A stretch of 64,000 bases of DNA from Glutinoglossum americanum (Eukaryota > Ascomycota > Geoglossomycetes > Geoglossales > Geoglossaceae), in NCBI GenBank assembly GCA_020080175.1, contig JAGHQL010000026.1, positions 1-64,000 of the forward strand, in the 5' to 3' direction. A program made the translations under genes and the position numbers. The notes under the pieces are model-generated. The model saw only the letters and a program-made list of their open reading frames with translations, searched no databases and was not told the origin of the DNA. This document shows, piece after piece, positions 23,581 to 36,958 of the stretch. Each line of letters begins with the position of its first letter. Position 1 is the stretch's first letter.

Positions 23581-24339
23581 ATGCCTTCTGTGCTTCTTGT
23601 TGTGTTCGCCCTCCAGGTTATGATTGAACTGGTGAACACCATCGGAGCGTCGACAATCAATAATCTAGTACATTCCTCTTGCTGCAAGTCGCCTGAAGTT
23701 ACTGCTACTAACTATCACAAGATCTGGATTCTCTATAGCCGTATGCCCACAGCCACCTCGAAGGCAGTGCATGAGCAACGACGGCTGCAGGGAGAAGTCC
23801 TGGAGCTTCGAACTAAGATGAACAGTACGAGCAGCCAGGATCAGTTTGCTAGGTGGGCGAAGCTACGAAGGCAACATGATAAGGCGTTGGCAGAATACGA
23901 GAAGATATGTGGGAAATTCTAATGCCCACTCATAAAAAGTCTTCAAGATCACTGACACGCCTCTGCCCTAGCATTTTCTGTCAACGCTTCACGCACTTCC
24001 TTTGACAGCTCCTTCACCGTCGCCCGCTGGTTTAGCACAAACGGCCTCCGCATATTCCTGCAGTTCTGGTATGCGAAACAAGCGCTTTTCTGGATCCCGC
24101 AAGGCTGGGTGCCTGGGTATGTGGAATGGCTGTTGGCATTTCCGAGAGCACCGAAAGGGAGCGTCAGCATCCAGATGTGGGGTCTTGCATGTGCGAGTAT
24201 CGTTCCGTTGGTGACTGCAGTAGTCTTTGCGGTCTATAGCCAGTTTACGCAGAGGTCTAAGCAATCGAATGTCATGGCGGCGGCGGCGGTAAATCCTCCA
24301 GTGTTAAGTGCTACGAGTGATATGAAAGAGGATACATAG
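23581..24339 (+). CDS. GET1: Get1, GET complex subunit
   Basis: Get1 with Get2 forms the ER receptor that receives tail-anchored proteins from Get3. Exons 23581-23667, 23722-23908 and 23972-24339 give 213 residues. The N-terminal helix [20 protein letters not shown] is followed by [17 protein letters not shown]. Next comes a charged coiled coil, ending [19 protein letters not shown], the Get3-binding part. Then come [19 protein letters not shown] and [19 protein letters not shown], and a last helix ([19 protein letters not shown]). Intron 1 is 54 nt with a TACTAAC branch site. It is stop-free and in frame, so it could be missed. The donor of intron 2 (GTGGGA) is weak but required by the frame. 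Confidence 0.95.
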
Positions 24340-24962
24340 TAACATCGCCAGCCGGTCTTTCCTACATTACATTGTACATAAGGGATGGTGGTGACGACAT
24401 TAACGATTACGTTTATCCAGTGAAATGAGTGGCTATGTCGTTACCAGTCATACAACGGCGGATTCCTGATCTTGATCATATAGGATAGAAGGAAAGAATG
24501 TGTCTCATCAAATTGACGCAAGGTCCTCATAGCTTGCACTAGGACGCTGCAACACGAAGTGAGAGTCCTCTTGGCAGAGGCATATTGGGTCAATCTCGGC
24601 AGACCTTTTTGACTTTGAATGACCACGGAGATTTTTGGAGATCGCCAAAGCTTCGAAAGTGCCGGGGTTTTAGATATAGGGAACTTGGAAGATTGGGATA
24701 GAGGCATGAGACTTTCAATTTCGTCATGTATGTACAACTTGCTGGGGACGTGGGGAGGAATTGAAGGGTGTTGGTGACGGCAAAGCTAAAGAGCTAAGAG
24801 AGTGATGGGTTGAGATTTTATTGTGCCTTGTCCCGCCGGGTGACTCAGCGAGTGAACCCAAGAACACCACGTCTCGCACCTCAGTTCTCTTTATCGCTCT
24901 ACTGTACAGTCTCTTTTCGCTCACGCAACGCGCACAGTTGCTTTCTCCTTCTACATTTCGTC
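24340..24962. other. Intergenic region with a doubtful small reading frame
   Basis: A 98-codon minus-strand frame at 24737-24441 ends in RNPPLYDW and matches no family I know. It may be a small gene or chance. The rest is probably promoter for the membrane protein at 24963. Confidence 0.4.
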
Positions 24963-26099
24963 ATGGTGTCTTGGACCGTGTATAGTTTCCCCACACCTAC
25001 CATGATACAAAGATAATGATCAATATCACAGACTAACATGGTGTGCTTTCACTCTAGTATTAAAAGCCTTCTCATCACCTTTGGGCCTTTCATAATCACC
25101 CGTGCTATTGGCTACCTCCGTTCTCCCCCGGCTTACGTCAATGGTCCGAAACGTCCAATCCGTCCAGTTCCTCCACATGTCTCCCGTGCTCTCAATATCC
25201 TCTTCATCACTGCATGCTTCTCTCTCCTCTCGACATTTCCATACTTTCAGCCTGAGAACATTTTCGTCGTAACCCATAGCCGGCTGCAAACTCCCTCAGA
25301 CGTACTCTTCGCACGGCTGCAGAAGGTCAGACCGCTGACTTCGGGAGATACTATCCTAAAGTCTAAGCTTGTTTCTATGGATGCTCGGCTCCTCTACCTG
25401 ACTTACGGCCCCAGCCCGCTAGCAGAGTGTACCTTTTGCAACTCTAATAGCCCATTTTCCTATCTTTATTATTCCTTTCCCTCCATCGTCGCTCCCCACA
25501 TCTTGCATATCGCAGTCCTTGGCGTCGTCACATCCTCTCTATTGTCTGGCCGCGAAGGCAACTTCTGGCGCTCCAAAGCAACTATCGCTGGCGTTGGACT
25601 GGCGCTGGCAGAAATATCTGCGTTCGGCACATACAACTACAAAAATAACTCAACTGCCACCCGACCCACCGACCTCGACGCTTTTCACTGGCGAATACAA
25701 GTCTACCGCGGCGTCGCCATTGCGCTCATCGACGCCTTACTAGCTTGGGGGTTGTACCTATCATCTACTAACCGAAAATTTGTCCAACCCTTCTCACCTG
25801 CCGAGCGGCTGGAAAGCGCAACCCGAACTCTCGAAGCTGCTAGCAGCAGGTTACGCGCAGATGGCGCTCTGCGTAGCGCTGTTGTTCGGGATGAAGTCCT
25901 GCGCGGAAAGATGCAATCTTATTGGGTTGCCGAGGGGAATATCATGGGCCAGATATATGAAGAGCCAGATGTGTTAGATAGTGTTAATGGGGCGCTCAGG
26001 CGGTTAAACGTCCAGCAGATAACGGAGGAGGCCGGGCGGTACGCTGATGGAGTTATAGGGGCGCTTCCAGGGCTGCAACCGGAAGTAACACTGGAATAA
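24963..26099 (+). CDS. Conserved fungal integral membrane protein
   Basis: A 17-nt first exon (24963-24979, MVSWTV) and a second exon (25058-26099) give 352 residues starting MVSWTVIKSLLITFGPF. A GACTAAC branch site precedes the acceptor. Hydrophobic segments lie near residues 7-25, 50-70 (ALNILFITACFSLLSTF), 148-168 (VAPHILHIAVLGVVTSSLL), 180-200 and 225-243 (VAIALIDALLAWGLYL). Family-typical pieces include FNPEN-like PYFQPENIF, SRLQTPSDVLFARL and AECTFCNSNSPFSYLYYSF. The last has a CxxC that could be structural. The C-terminal 110 residues are soluble and helical. The family is widespread in filamentous fungi and its function is unknown to me. A start at 25038 is possible but loses the conserved N-terminus. 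Confidence 0.78.
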
Positions 26100-26483
26100 A
26101 TTTGGATTATGCATCACTGGAATTTTGTCCCAAACAGCGAGATTTCGAAAGGGGTTGGCGTTCGGGGCGGGGTGGGGAATAGATATCTCTCTGGGCATTG
26201 TACTACACTATGCCCCCGCAACAAACAACAAATAAGGCGTTGGGCAACTTCGCGAATTTGACCGCGATATGCATATATAAGGACTGATGTATATTAGAAT
26301 AAACACTACTGCAAGCGGCGCCGATGGCGATATCACCGACACAACCGTACTGAGAAGAGGGCACTATCTAGGTAAATACGCATGGTTCGGATGGCTCCCT
26401 CCAGTGTCCCTTCTAGCAAGTTCTATTATAGAATCTGAAACAACAGCTTGTAGGAATAACCCTAGGGAACAGCACCACTGCAC
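26100..26483. other. Convergent intergenic region
   Basis: This 384-bp spacer lies between the membrane-protein gene and the end of ELP1. No feature was recognised. Confidence 0.45.
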
Positions 26484-29400
26484 CTAAGCACCTAACAAAG
26501 AGAGTCTCTCTAGCGCTTTGATGGGAGGTGGCTCCCTAGGCCTCGCAACTTGTTCCATACTGTCCTGCAACACACCATTCCCCCCGACATGCCTCACTGC
26601 CTGGCCATCCGCCGCGGCAGTTCGCACACTCGTCTGGTATGGTCCAAAGACCTCACCCACACACCCTCTAATTAATTCAATGACCTCATTCAATGCTGCT
26701 TCAATCGCCAGGGCGCGTTCTCTCATACTTCGTCTTAAGAGACCCTGAACAAGCCGCTCCATCTCATCTCTCACGTTGTTTACACGGTCGATCAGACGGC
26801 CGATAGAGTTTATTAGATATTCTTCTTCGTAGACACTCCCTTTTTTGCCTCGCGCCCGTTTCCGCTCTTCCCGTCGTTTATTTTTGGAAGTTTTGTGGGT
26901 TGTCTGGGTGTTCGCTGTGCTCGTGCGGCCGGTATATCTTGTGAAGAGCGATGCAGAAGTTGAAGCGTCTGTAGGCGCTAGAGAGACATTATCCGGGATA
27001 TCTACTTCCACCGTGCCTTCGTAATATGCAACTTCTTCGGATCAGTAACACGAATGCTCAACTGCATCAGGGGAAACTTACGAGGGTCCTCCTCCTTTTT
27101 GGTTCTCAATTCGCGCAATCGTGGAACCTGGGCGAGGATCTGGCCCTTACAATCCGCGAGGAGCTCCGTGCTAGTGGCAAGCCCATCCACTAAACCTTGG
27201 TCGATGATAGTCTCAAGAAGATCCTCCCTCCCGCCTAAAGCCGCAACACGCATGGCATCTGCGAAGAGATAGCCCTTGCAGAAAGTCCGAGCTGCGGCTT
27301 CAACATCTTGTACATAATCAAGATATATGTTTGCGGCATTGGCGTAATCTTTAGCCTCGTAAAGACTCTCTGCTAGGGCGATAGCAAGCTCTTTCATCTG
27401 TGTTGCGGGAATTGATGCCTGAGCAGCACAAAAGAGCGTTTCGCGCCACGCCCCTGCGGCTCTGTATGCATCCATGGCCTCCTTATGCATCGACAAGTAC
27501 TCGAACGCTTGTATCGTCAGTCAAGTGCACATCTAGTGTCAGTGGTTGGGGGCCAAACCTATCCCAGCCTCCTTGAAATTGGACTGGCCATTGAGATATT
27601 CTGCATAAAGTCTCATGATTTCGTTTAGCCTCTCCGATTGGTATCTGTAAAGTTCGAGCGCATTTTTGTACAGCTGGTTTTTAACTGTATAAACCCTTAT
27701 CTCTTCTATAACACCAAGCTCGTGCAGATGCCTTAAAGCTTTTGGAAACCGGCTGAGATGATTGTCGATAGAGAACTTCCGCCGGCCCTGCGGTAACTCT
27801 TGAAGCTTTTGAAGGAAAGGTAGATACTCTCGGGGATCCTAAAGGTTAGATTAATCTCTAGGACATGCCATGTGTTAGAGAAAAAAACGGTTTGGAGACC
27901 GCACCATCTGTGATTGTTGGGCCACAAGTAAGGCTAAGTCAAGGTCATAGAGCCCTAACGCATGGCTGTAGAGCTGGTTAACATCCGCTAAGAAGCATAT
28001 ATGCTCCACCGACTTCTCCGTCGCCTCCAATCCGTCCTCTGCGCGAATATAAGCAAATGACGAGACTAGGTTAGGTCACCGCATACTCACCTCTAAGCTT
28101 AGCAACGACGGACAGGCCTGCTTCTAGGTCAGGAGGCGATTTGCAGACATGTGCTGTGATGATATTCTGAAGATTTGTTGCCACCCTGGTCTGCAGCGCT
28201 TCAAGGAAGCCATCGCAAATGCGGTTAACCTTTGACGAGCCGCCCACTCCATTTGTCGCATGGTGGACATTGGCGTTTACGTTGGTGTCTTGCAATGTTT
28301 CTCTATACATGGTCTGGGAGACATCTTCTTCCCTATAAAATTTATTAGCATTTTCTATATAATGAACTAGGAAAGCGCACTTTAGCTGAGACAAGAATAA
28401 GTCAATATGCTCAACCTTTCTTATCTGGTCAACAAAGACCCCCACGTTCGACATAAACTGAGCAGGAGCATGGTCATGCAAAATGTTCATGTCCACACGG
28501 TGGCTACGGCATGCAAGGAAAGCAGTTCTATATTCCCTGGAGGAGATGCTCCTCCGGATACCGACAAGAACAAGTGCCCTAGGGAAGATGGTTTCCAAAT
28601 TACCACGCGGCATTTGTAGAACTAGAGAAAAGGATGTCGGCATGACGGTAACCAATCTCGCACCACGTTCTATAGCGCGACATCTCCCGTCTATATCGGG
28701 GTCATCTGACGGAGGGGGAAATGCTGCGGAAAATGGAGAATTCCAGTCTACCATGGTCTTAGCACCAACCCTGACGAAGAGAGAAAGGAGGCCTTAATAC
28801 CTTTAGTACTTGTAGTGTGAATAAATTTGAGGAGATGCTGCGTAGTCGTAAAAATTAAATGTGCCGGTGTGATCATGAAGGATGTACAGCTCCCCCTAAC
28901 TAACACCTCGTCATTCGCGCACAGATCGCCACGATCGGTAAGTCCGAAAGTGACCGTCTAAGATGTGTTTAGCATACGACCAATATCGAAAAATCCACGC
29001 CTCGGGGCTCTTGTCTCACCTTACCCTCATGGTGGAATACTCCCACCTGAACTATGGACATATATCGCCGCGGTTGGCGAACTGGAAACCTGGAGATACT
29101 GCTGAACCCAAGAGACTCTCCAGATATGCCTGCCAGATCAATTCTACCACCATAAGACTGAATACATATCCTCTCGTGGTCAGATCTTACAAAAACACGA
29201 GCAACCCCGAAGTTGCAGCGATGTTCCAATCTCTGAGTGCATGTACCCCCGAGCGGGTCAAGCTGGTAGCCGAGTATTTGAGTTCCTAGTGGCCCGGAAT
29301 AGAGATAGAAGAGGTCAATTTCACCAATGAAACAGATTTGGCGGACCAACCCCTCATTGCTTATGGAAACGCTACATATTTGCGTTGGTGGCGGTATTGG

Positions 29401-30935
29401 CTTTGCCTTAAGATCCCACTCCAATATGTCGATGGCATTGCGCCGGAGGATAGCTATACGCAGGCCTGTTTGGCTAACACATACATCCACCGCCTCTGAT
29501 TCCAATAGTACTTCGTGGAGAGCCATTGGTGGTGGGATGTTTGCCAGCCTTAACGGTGTCAGCTTCAATGTTCCTAGAGTGAAGTTAGTAATACGTAGTG
29601 TCTGTGCCGTTTGTGAATAACCGTACGTCCATCGATAACTGCAATAATCCCAAAGTCATAGGGAGGCGAGGTAAGTCCTCCAGCACATGAGAAAACGTAC
29701 TCCAGTATATGTACCGTGCCTAGTAGCAGTAAGCGTCTGGAGTACAACCTCTAAATTTCTAGTCACATACTCCCAAGAGAGACGGCAAGTCGTAGAGGCG
29801 CTTCTGGATGCCAAGAGAGTTTTGTCACTGCCAAAGCGTCCTCAGGGGCCGGGAGATGGAACTCTTGCTTCAAGTAATAGTGATAATTCCCCATGGTCCA
29901 CAGCTGGATTCTGTCTTTGAAACACACGGCAAGGACTGTCGAGTCCACATTCCATTTCAATTTGATGTCTGACGCCCATGTTTCCATTGCTTCGGGGGTC
30001 AAGCGCAAATCGAACTGGCCATGACGAAGCCCATTTCGTTCGAAGAAAACAATCTCGGTACGGTCCTTCATTCGTTGAATGCCCGCCAGTAGGTTTCCCG
30101 ATGGTCTCCAACTCAAAGCCCCCTCTAAGCCATCCACAGGCTCGCTAACGCCGTCTAGAACCCCGTTCCTAGAGTACACCCGAATAAGACGTCGCTTTGA
30201 AGCTTCAATACTTGATACCGCAACGTAAGCACCATCCCCCCTCCAACTGATCTGTACTTTGCGGTTGTCAAAGGGGCTGAGTCGGCCCTCATCCACTCTC
30301 TCTGGCATCGTTGGGTCGTGTAATGCCTTAGCCCGCTTCCCTTTAAATTGCGTCTCCGATTTTCCCCATCCAACGGAAACATGCTTAGAGGCTTGAATAT
30401 CTCCCGAAGAAAATGCCACCTCTGCGAGGACCTCAAAGTCTCGAGTCATCAGAAGAAAAGTTTCCCCACAAGTACTGATAGATAGTATATCCTCGTCGGG
30501 TGACCATACAGCAGCTGTGATAGCTCTATCCACGGAACCAACGATCTCAATCTTGTCTTGTCCATCATCGGGTTCCTCACGGACAACCACAATATCACCT
30601 CCCGCCAGAACTAAGCAAGCCGCCCGTTCGTCCCCAAGGTAATGAATATCCAGAACCTCATCGCACGCAAGATCCGGAGATGGGCATGGCGCATCCCAAG
30701 AGGCAACATTACATAATTGCCACGAGGGTTCGTCAACATTCTTAGAGGTATCCCGTTCAAGGCGTTTTAGGTCTATTATCGCGCTATCCTTTGATGGCCC
30801 AAACACACACAACACGGAATCATACGGACCGGTGTTATCCCTCGCACACCATGCCGTAGCTGCAAGAGGCAAATCAGGAGCCTCTGAAGAGGATACCTTG
30901 GAAGTGTTCTCGTAAATATTGAGAAGATTGCGCAT
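26484..30935 (-). CDS. ELP1: Elongator complex subunit 1 (Elp1/Iki3)
   Basis: Elp1 is the largest scaffold subunit of Elongator, which modifies wobble uridines in tRNA. Exon 1 (30935-29771) starts MRNLLNIYENTSK and codes the first beta-propeller. Later exons, by position, include LKLTPLRLANIPPPMALHE (about 29.5 kb), CTSFMITPAHLIFTTTQHL (28.85 kb), SHRVDMNILHDHAPAQFM (28.5 kb) and YQSERLNEIMRLYAEYLNG (27.6 kb). MHKEAMDAYRAAGAWRETL follows at 27.47 kb. The last exon codes the basic tRNA-binding stretch KNKRREERKRARGKKGSVY and EEEYLINSIGRLIDRVN. Around ten exons are implied. Not every intron edge was fixed. One 48-nt intron near 28.36 kb is stop-free and in frame. Confidence 0.95.
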
Positions 30936-31942
30936 ACTTGCAGGCCATGCACCAAGCAGCTTGGTCCTTCAGTAACGAGGTGAGAGAGTGTTTGTGCCGT
31001 GTATTGGAAACGTTGACCACAGAAAAATATTCAAGAGCATCCCAAGCTTATGCGGCTCTTTCGCCGAGCGATTCGCCAAAAGTAGAGTTCTTGATTCGGA
31101 AGTATATATTTGTGAAGTTTACGAGAAATCCCTATTCAAAGATGCATGTTGTAGACTTTTTGTTCAATTGCTCCTGTACAGCTATATACGATACCACTCC
31201 ACATCATTGCTCTCCCCAAATGAGCCCGGAAGGCCGACTCCAAGCCACATTGCCCTTTATAGTCTATGATATCTCAGTTTTTGTGCGTTTGCCAGACTGT
31301 TATGCCACACCATTAGCAGTCTGCCACGACAGCTTAAGCACAGATCAGTCGTCAGCCTACCAGCAATGCCAAACGGAGTGCAGAAGCCAACAGCTAAATC
31401 GACATCAGTGAAAGTCAGTCAAAGGTTTCAGTTGAAGGTCTTGCCCACCCATGAAGGTCCAATATCTAAGAGCAAAGTACTTGGTCAACGGGTTGAAGGG
31501 GATGTTGCTCCGAGGCCCCTCAGGGTAATGATAAGGGCTGCTCATCCGGAATGGCGTAGCATGAAGCCCCCGACGAGCAACCCGAGAAGTTAAGGAAGCC
31601 GCTCTGAATGCAGAATGCGATGGAATCTATATCATTAGCCGATCCTCATTGAGGAGAGTGGACAGCACACAGATAGGCCTTACCATGGTGATTGATTGAC
31701 GGATGTGCAGTTCGTCGAGGTGATGAGATGTGAATGAGAATTATGTATTCGGTTGAAGGCGAACAGAGTTACCCGGGCCAAGAGCCAAAGCTCGCTAAAC
31801 CTCTTCCAGGCCCCTGGTCGATCTTTCGCCCAATCTTTCGCGATCAAGTTTATTGTGGGAAATAGATCTCGCCCGTAGCAACTGGTGATTCTCATCGACA
31901 ACCAACTCCTCCCCGTTTGGCCACATCGGCTTTCTCCTCGCG
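30936..31942. promoter_or_regulatory. Divergent interval between ELP1 and MTR4
   Basis: About 1 kb lies between two outward-transcribed RNA-metabolism genes. The open frames at 30938-31411 (157 codons) and 31366-31593 (75 codons) resemble no family I know, and I do not call them genes. It probably contains both promoters. Confidence 0.45.
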
Positions 31943-34900
31943 ATGGTTGACCTCTTCAGCGTCTTTGACGATCCGCCCGCTAGCTCGTCGTCTTCTAATC
32001 AACCTAAATCAACACTCAAGAGACAGGCGAGTAGAGATCTCTCAGACAAGAATGGTTCTGGCGTGGTGGCCAAAGACGCTCTATCCCTGCCTGGCCAGAG
32101 TGATAGGGCGGAAGTAAAGGAGAATCCAAATGGGCCGCGTGATTCAAAGCGACGACGCGAAGCAGAGCCTGATCCAGTTGTGACCGACTCATTTGAGACG
32201 GAGCAGTCGCGAGAAGTTGCAGCGTCTGCCGGTCTACAGACCACACAAGATGGAGCAGCGGTCGTGCTGTCGCACCAAGTTAGACATCAAGTCGCCCTAC
32301 CTCCAGAATACGACTATATACCCATCTCAGAACACAAGGCACCAGAAACTCCTGCAAGGACATGGCCGTTTGCATTAGACCCCTTTCAGAAAGTCTCCAT
32401 TTCCTCAATTGAGAGAGAGGAGAGCGTTCTGGTATCAGCACACACCAGCGCCGGGAAAACAGTGGTGGCAGAGTACGCTATCGCACAGAGCTTGAGGAAT
32501 AATCAGAGGGTTATATACACGAGCCCCATTAAAGCCCTTAGCAACCAGAAGTACCGAGAGTTCTCTGCAGAATTTGGGGACGTGGGCCTGATGACAGGGG
32601 ACGTTACCATCAATCCCACTGCAACATGTCTTGTAATGACAACTGAGGTAATAGCAATCAAGACTATCGCATACCACACACTAAATTTTGAATAGATTCT
32701 CCGTTCTATGCTATATCGAGGTTCGGAGATTATGAGAGAAGTTGCTTGGGTCGTTTTCGATGAGGTGCACTACATGCGAGATAAAGGTATGTTTCTCCGA
32801 ATCTGTTCTATTCACGGATCACTCACTCGCCTAGCCCGTGGTGTTGTTTGGGAGGAAACAATTATCCTCTTGCCCGACAAGGTGCGCTATGTGTTTCTCT
32901 CAGCAACGATACCGAATGCCATGCAATTCGCGGAATGGATTACGAAGACCCACAACCAGCCTTGCCATGTTGTCTATACCGATTTTCGACCGACACCACT
33001 GCAACAGTATCTATTTCCAGCTGGCGCTGATGGTATCCATCTAGTTGTTGATGAGAAAGGCATATTTCGAGAAGACAACTTTCAGAAGGCTATGGCCTCT
33101 ATTGCGGAAAGACAGGGAGATGACCCGGCCGACGCGAGCGCAAAATGGAAGGGGAAAGGTAAAGACAAGAAATCTAACAAAGGGGGTACAAAAGGCCCGT
33201 CTGATATCTACAAAATTGTAAAGATGATTATGATGAAGAATTACAACCCCGTCATCGTCTTCAGTTTCAGCAAGCGAGAATGCGAGGCCTACGCCCTCCA
33301 GATGAGTACCTTGGCATTCAACGATGACACAGAGAAAGCTATGGTTACCAAAGTATTTAACAGTGCAATAGACTCACTGTCTGAAGAGGACAAACAGCTG
33401 CCTCAGATACAGCACATATTGCCTTTGCTCAGGCGTGGGATTGGTGTTCACCATTCGGGCCTCCTTCCGATTCTAAAGGAGACCATTGAAATCCTCTTCC
33501 AAGAAGGTTTGATCAAAGTTCTCTTTGCAACAGAAACATTCTCTATTGGTCTCAACATGCCGGCGAAGACTGTGGTTTTTACCAATGTCCGAAAATTTGA
33601 TGGCACTACCGATCGATGGATTACTCCTTCCGAGTTTATCCAAATGTCTGGGAGGGCCGGCCGAAGAGGGCTCGACGAGCGAGGCATCGTCATCATGATG
33701 GTCGATGAAAAGTTGGATCCTAGTGTGGCCCAAGAGATCGTTCGAGGAGAGCAGGACAAACTCAATTCTGCGTTTCACCTAGGATATAACATGATCCTCA
33801 ACCTCATGAGAGTTGAGGGTATATCTCCTGATTTTATGCTTGAGCGTTGTTTTTACCAATTTCAGAACACCGCCAGCGTGTCCGGACTTGAAAAAGGTAA
33901 CTAATGATATCTATTGTAATTACTTAGGCTGCTAACTTCCTTTTTTTTTAGAGTTACGTAGCCTGGAGAACGAAAGAATGGCCATCGAGATTGCTGATGA
34001 ACCGATAATTAAAGACTATTTTGACTTACGACAGCAATTAAGCACCTACACAAAGGACATGCGAGAAGTCATCAATCACCCAAATTACTGCCTTCAATTC
34101 ATGCAACCCGGCCGCTTGGTAAAGATCATGCACTTAGAGCACGACTTTGGCTGGGGTGCAGTGGTAAATTTCACCCCACGGCGGCTAGGAAACGGTCAAA
34201 AGGCAGAAAATTTATCTCCCCAACAATCTTATGTGGTGGATGTGCTATTGTTAGTTTCAGATCATACTTCCGTCGGCACCCAAACACACAAGGAGCTTCC
34301 TGATGGAGTGAGGCCTCCCGCTAAAGGCGAAAAGGGGAAGATGGAAGTGATCCCTGTCCTTTTGTCTTGCGTTCAAGGAATCGGACTCGTGCGCCTATTT
34401 TTACCAAAAGACCTCAAGCCTGCGGAGCAGAGGAATACGGTGAGAAAGTCACTGGAAGAGGTCCAGCGGAGATTTCCAGATGGAATTGCCCTCCTAGACC
34501 CTATAGAAACTATGGGTATCACCGACGAATCGTTTAAGCAACTCCTCCGGGTATGTTCAACTTCCATCCCGTTTCTCAAATCCTTTTAAGGTGACGCTGA
34601 TGAGGTTGAAAAGAAAATCGAAATTTTAGAGTCAAGGCTCCTATCGAACCCCTTGCATAATTCGCCTCGCCTTCATGACTTGTACAACCATTATGCACAC
34701 AAAGTCCGACTGCAGCTGAAATCCAAAGACATCAAGAAACAAATTACCCAAGCTTTATCTATCATTCAAATGGACGAGTTGAAATGTAGAAAGCGTGTCC
34801 TCCGGCGCCTGGGGTTTATCAGCGATATAGAGGTTATTCAATTAAAAGCCAGGGTAGCGTGCGAGATCAGCACAGGCGATGAGGTGCTACTGAGTGAGCT

Positions 34901-35411
34901 GTTGCTCAACGGATTCTTTAACGAGCTAACCCCCGAGCTCTGCGCGGCCGTTTTGACCAGCTTTATTTGGGAAGAGAAAAGCAAAAAGGCGGTCGAACTT
35001 AGAGAGGACCTTAAGAACCCATTCTTGGATATCCAAAATCAGGCTAAACTCATCGCAAAGGTCTCCCAGGAAAGCAAACTGAAACTAAACGAGGAAGAAT
35101 ATGTCCAAAAGTTTAAGCCTGACTTGATGGAAGTTGTCTATGCCTGGGCTCAGGGGGCCTCATTTGCGGAAATTTGGTAGGATCCTTTCTATATCCCTAC
35201 GCATTTTGGAATTCATTAACGATAACATAGTAAAATGACGGACGTTTATGAGGGGAGCTTGATACGGATGTTCAGACAGTTAGAAGAACTACTCAGGCAG
35301 ATGGCCCAGGCCGCAAAGGTTATGGGTAGCGAAGAGCTTGAGCAGAATTTCGAGATGGCCCTCAATAAGGTAAGAAGAGATATTGTAGCTGCGCAGTCGC
35401 TGTACCTTTAA
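31943..35411 (+). CDS. MTR4: Mtr4/Dob1 ATP-dependent RNA helicase
   Basis: Mtr4 is the Ski2-like helicase of the nuclear exosome and TRAMP, needed for rRNA maturation and RNA surveillance. Six exons, 31943-32647, 32696-32786, 32835-33896, 33952-34550, 34614-35176 and 35231-35411, join in phase to 1066 residues. Helicase motifs are intact: the P-loop [31 protein letters not shown], the DEVH box [45 protein letters not shown] and the final [15 protein letters not shown]. The arch-domain segment begins near [10 protein letters not shown]. The C-terminal helical domain ends [18 protein letters not shown] and [15 protein letters not shown]. The N-terminal 90 residues are charged and disordered. 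Intron 4 uses an AAG acceptor. Confidence 0.97.
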
Positions 35412-35920
35412 GAGAAGTGTTGCAGTCACAGCAGACAAAACCGCTACATGAATAGGGGAAAACGCAGGGTTGTTACGCTCAGAGAAGAAAATCAAGGCCC
35501 CAAGCACACGGCCAGATCCATGTATAAATCGACGGTTTCATTCTACGGCATAGGTATCCGTCGAAATGGATATGGGACCTTTAGCCCCCGTAATAACCTC
35601 ACCATAATATAAGAAAATAAAATTTTTTACACAAATGCATGAGTAGATGGTAGCAGCGCTTTTGCAGTAGGGTGGTCTTTGCCTATGCCCTGGGAGTATG
35701 GCAACCGGAAGGGCCCAGGCACTGGCCTTAAATTGCAAAGCAGATGTCCGAGAGCCCTCGGTAAAAGTTCCCCCATATATATATATATTAAATCAGTTTC
35801 TTAGTGATTTTGCATCCACAAAGGGAGAGTTTGGCCGCCGTTTTTGAAGGCATTTCCACGCCGACATTGCCGCTCTTATTAAAACAGTTGCCGCCTCCAA
35901 GCAAAAGAATAATTCGCTTA
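35412..35920. other. Intergenic region before the transposon
   Basis: No gene was recognised. A short TA repeat lies at about 35777-35791. The right boundary is the TA flanking the Tc1/mariner element. Confidence 0.45.
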
Positions 35921-36958
35921 CTACGTGGCCGGCGTATATGATGTTAGCGTCGGAAACTTCCTTCGGTGCTGTTTTAATATGTGCATTAAAATTTAATGTA
36001 TTTGCCCTTCTGTCTTGATGACTGCTTTACATCGTTTCTGCATTTTATCAACTAGTTTATTTAGTTTTCAATCCAGAATCTGTTTCTATACTTTATAACA
36101 GTCTTTTGTAACTAATTATAAGATAACTTTTTAGGAAAGTTTTTCTCAATATAATTTTTTATTTAGTCCTATATAGTTTTAATTAGATTTAAATCTGAAA
36201 AAAAAGTTAATTAAGAAATTAAGTTAATATTATATAATTTAATTTTTTTAGTCATATATTATGTTAAATAACTAAAAGTCTTATCTTATATCAATTTTAG
36301 GTAAAGATATATTCTAAGCTAATTATTAATAAGAAGAATAATATAGTTATAATAAAATTTAGTTGTAATTTTTTTTTACTTTTTTTTAAAATAATAATAT
36401 TTCTTTATTAAATTTTTGAGAAAAGTATATTTAAAACATCTAATCTTGCTTTTTACAAACCTTTTCTACAATACAGATAAGTTTTTTTATTTTTTTATTT
36501 TTTTATAACTTAAGTACAAGTATATATTTTATTTATTTATAAGATACTTTTTTACTATTTTATAAACTAATTAATATATTCTTTTACCTATTTAAATTAT
36601 TATATAAATTTATATTTTTTAAAAATATATTAAATTATATATTTTGATGTATTTTAACTTAATACGATTAAAATTTCAATATATGACATTTGACAACTTT
36701 TTTTTAATAAATAAACAAATTAAATTGATTTCATTTATTGTTTAGAAGTAAGAAAAATCTGTTAGCTATTTTGTTTTTTTAGTATTAAAGAACTATTAAC
36801 AGCTGTTTAAACTTGTTGAAAGGTAATATTCAGTTGAGTAGCAATTTTATTATATGAGAAGTTAAGGGATTGTAGTGTCTGAACTTAAAAAAAAAAACAG
36901 CACTGGTTTTACCCCCGTCCTTGGCAACACGCTAACATTATATACGCCGGCAACATAG
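35921..36958 (-). mobile_element. Decayed Tc1/mariner transposon with paired inverted repeats
   Basis: This DNA transposon of 1038 bp is flanked by TA on both sides (35919-35920 and 36959-36960), as the superfamily requires. The left end reads CTACGTGGCCGGCGTATATG and the right end, reverse-complemented, CTATGTTGCCGGCGTATATA. Similarity reaches inward for roughly 55 bp (GTGCTGTTTT on both sides). The interior is extremely AT-rich. On the minus strand, remnants of the transposase end are legible: SDLNLI at about 36183-36200, matching the usual PDLNPIE with P-to-S and P-to-L changes, and KLVDKMQKRCKAVI near 36.03 kb. C-to-T changes and overall AT bias fit RIP. No intact reading frame remains, so it cannot encode a transposase. 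Confidence 0.88.

Noticed and set aside
30938-31411. 157-codon frame next to ELP1.
   Set aside because: It has no family resemblance or obvious start context, and lies in what is probably a divergent promoter.
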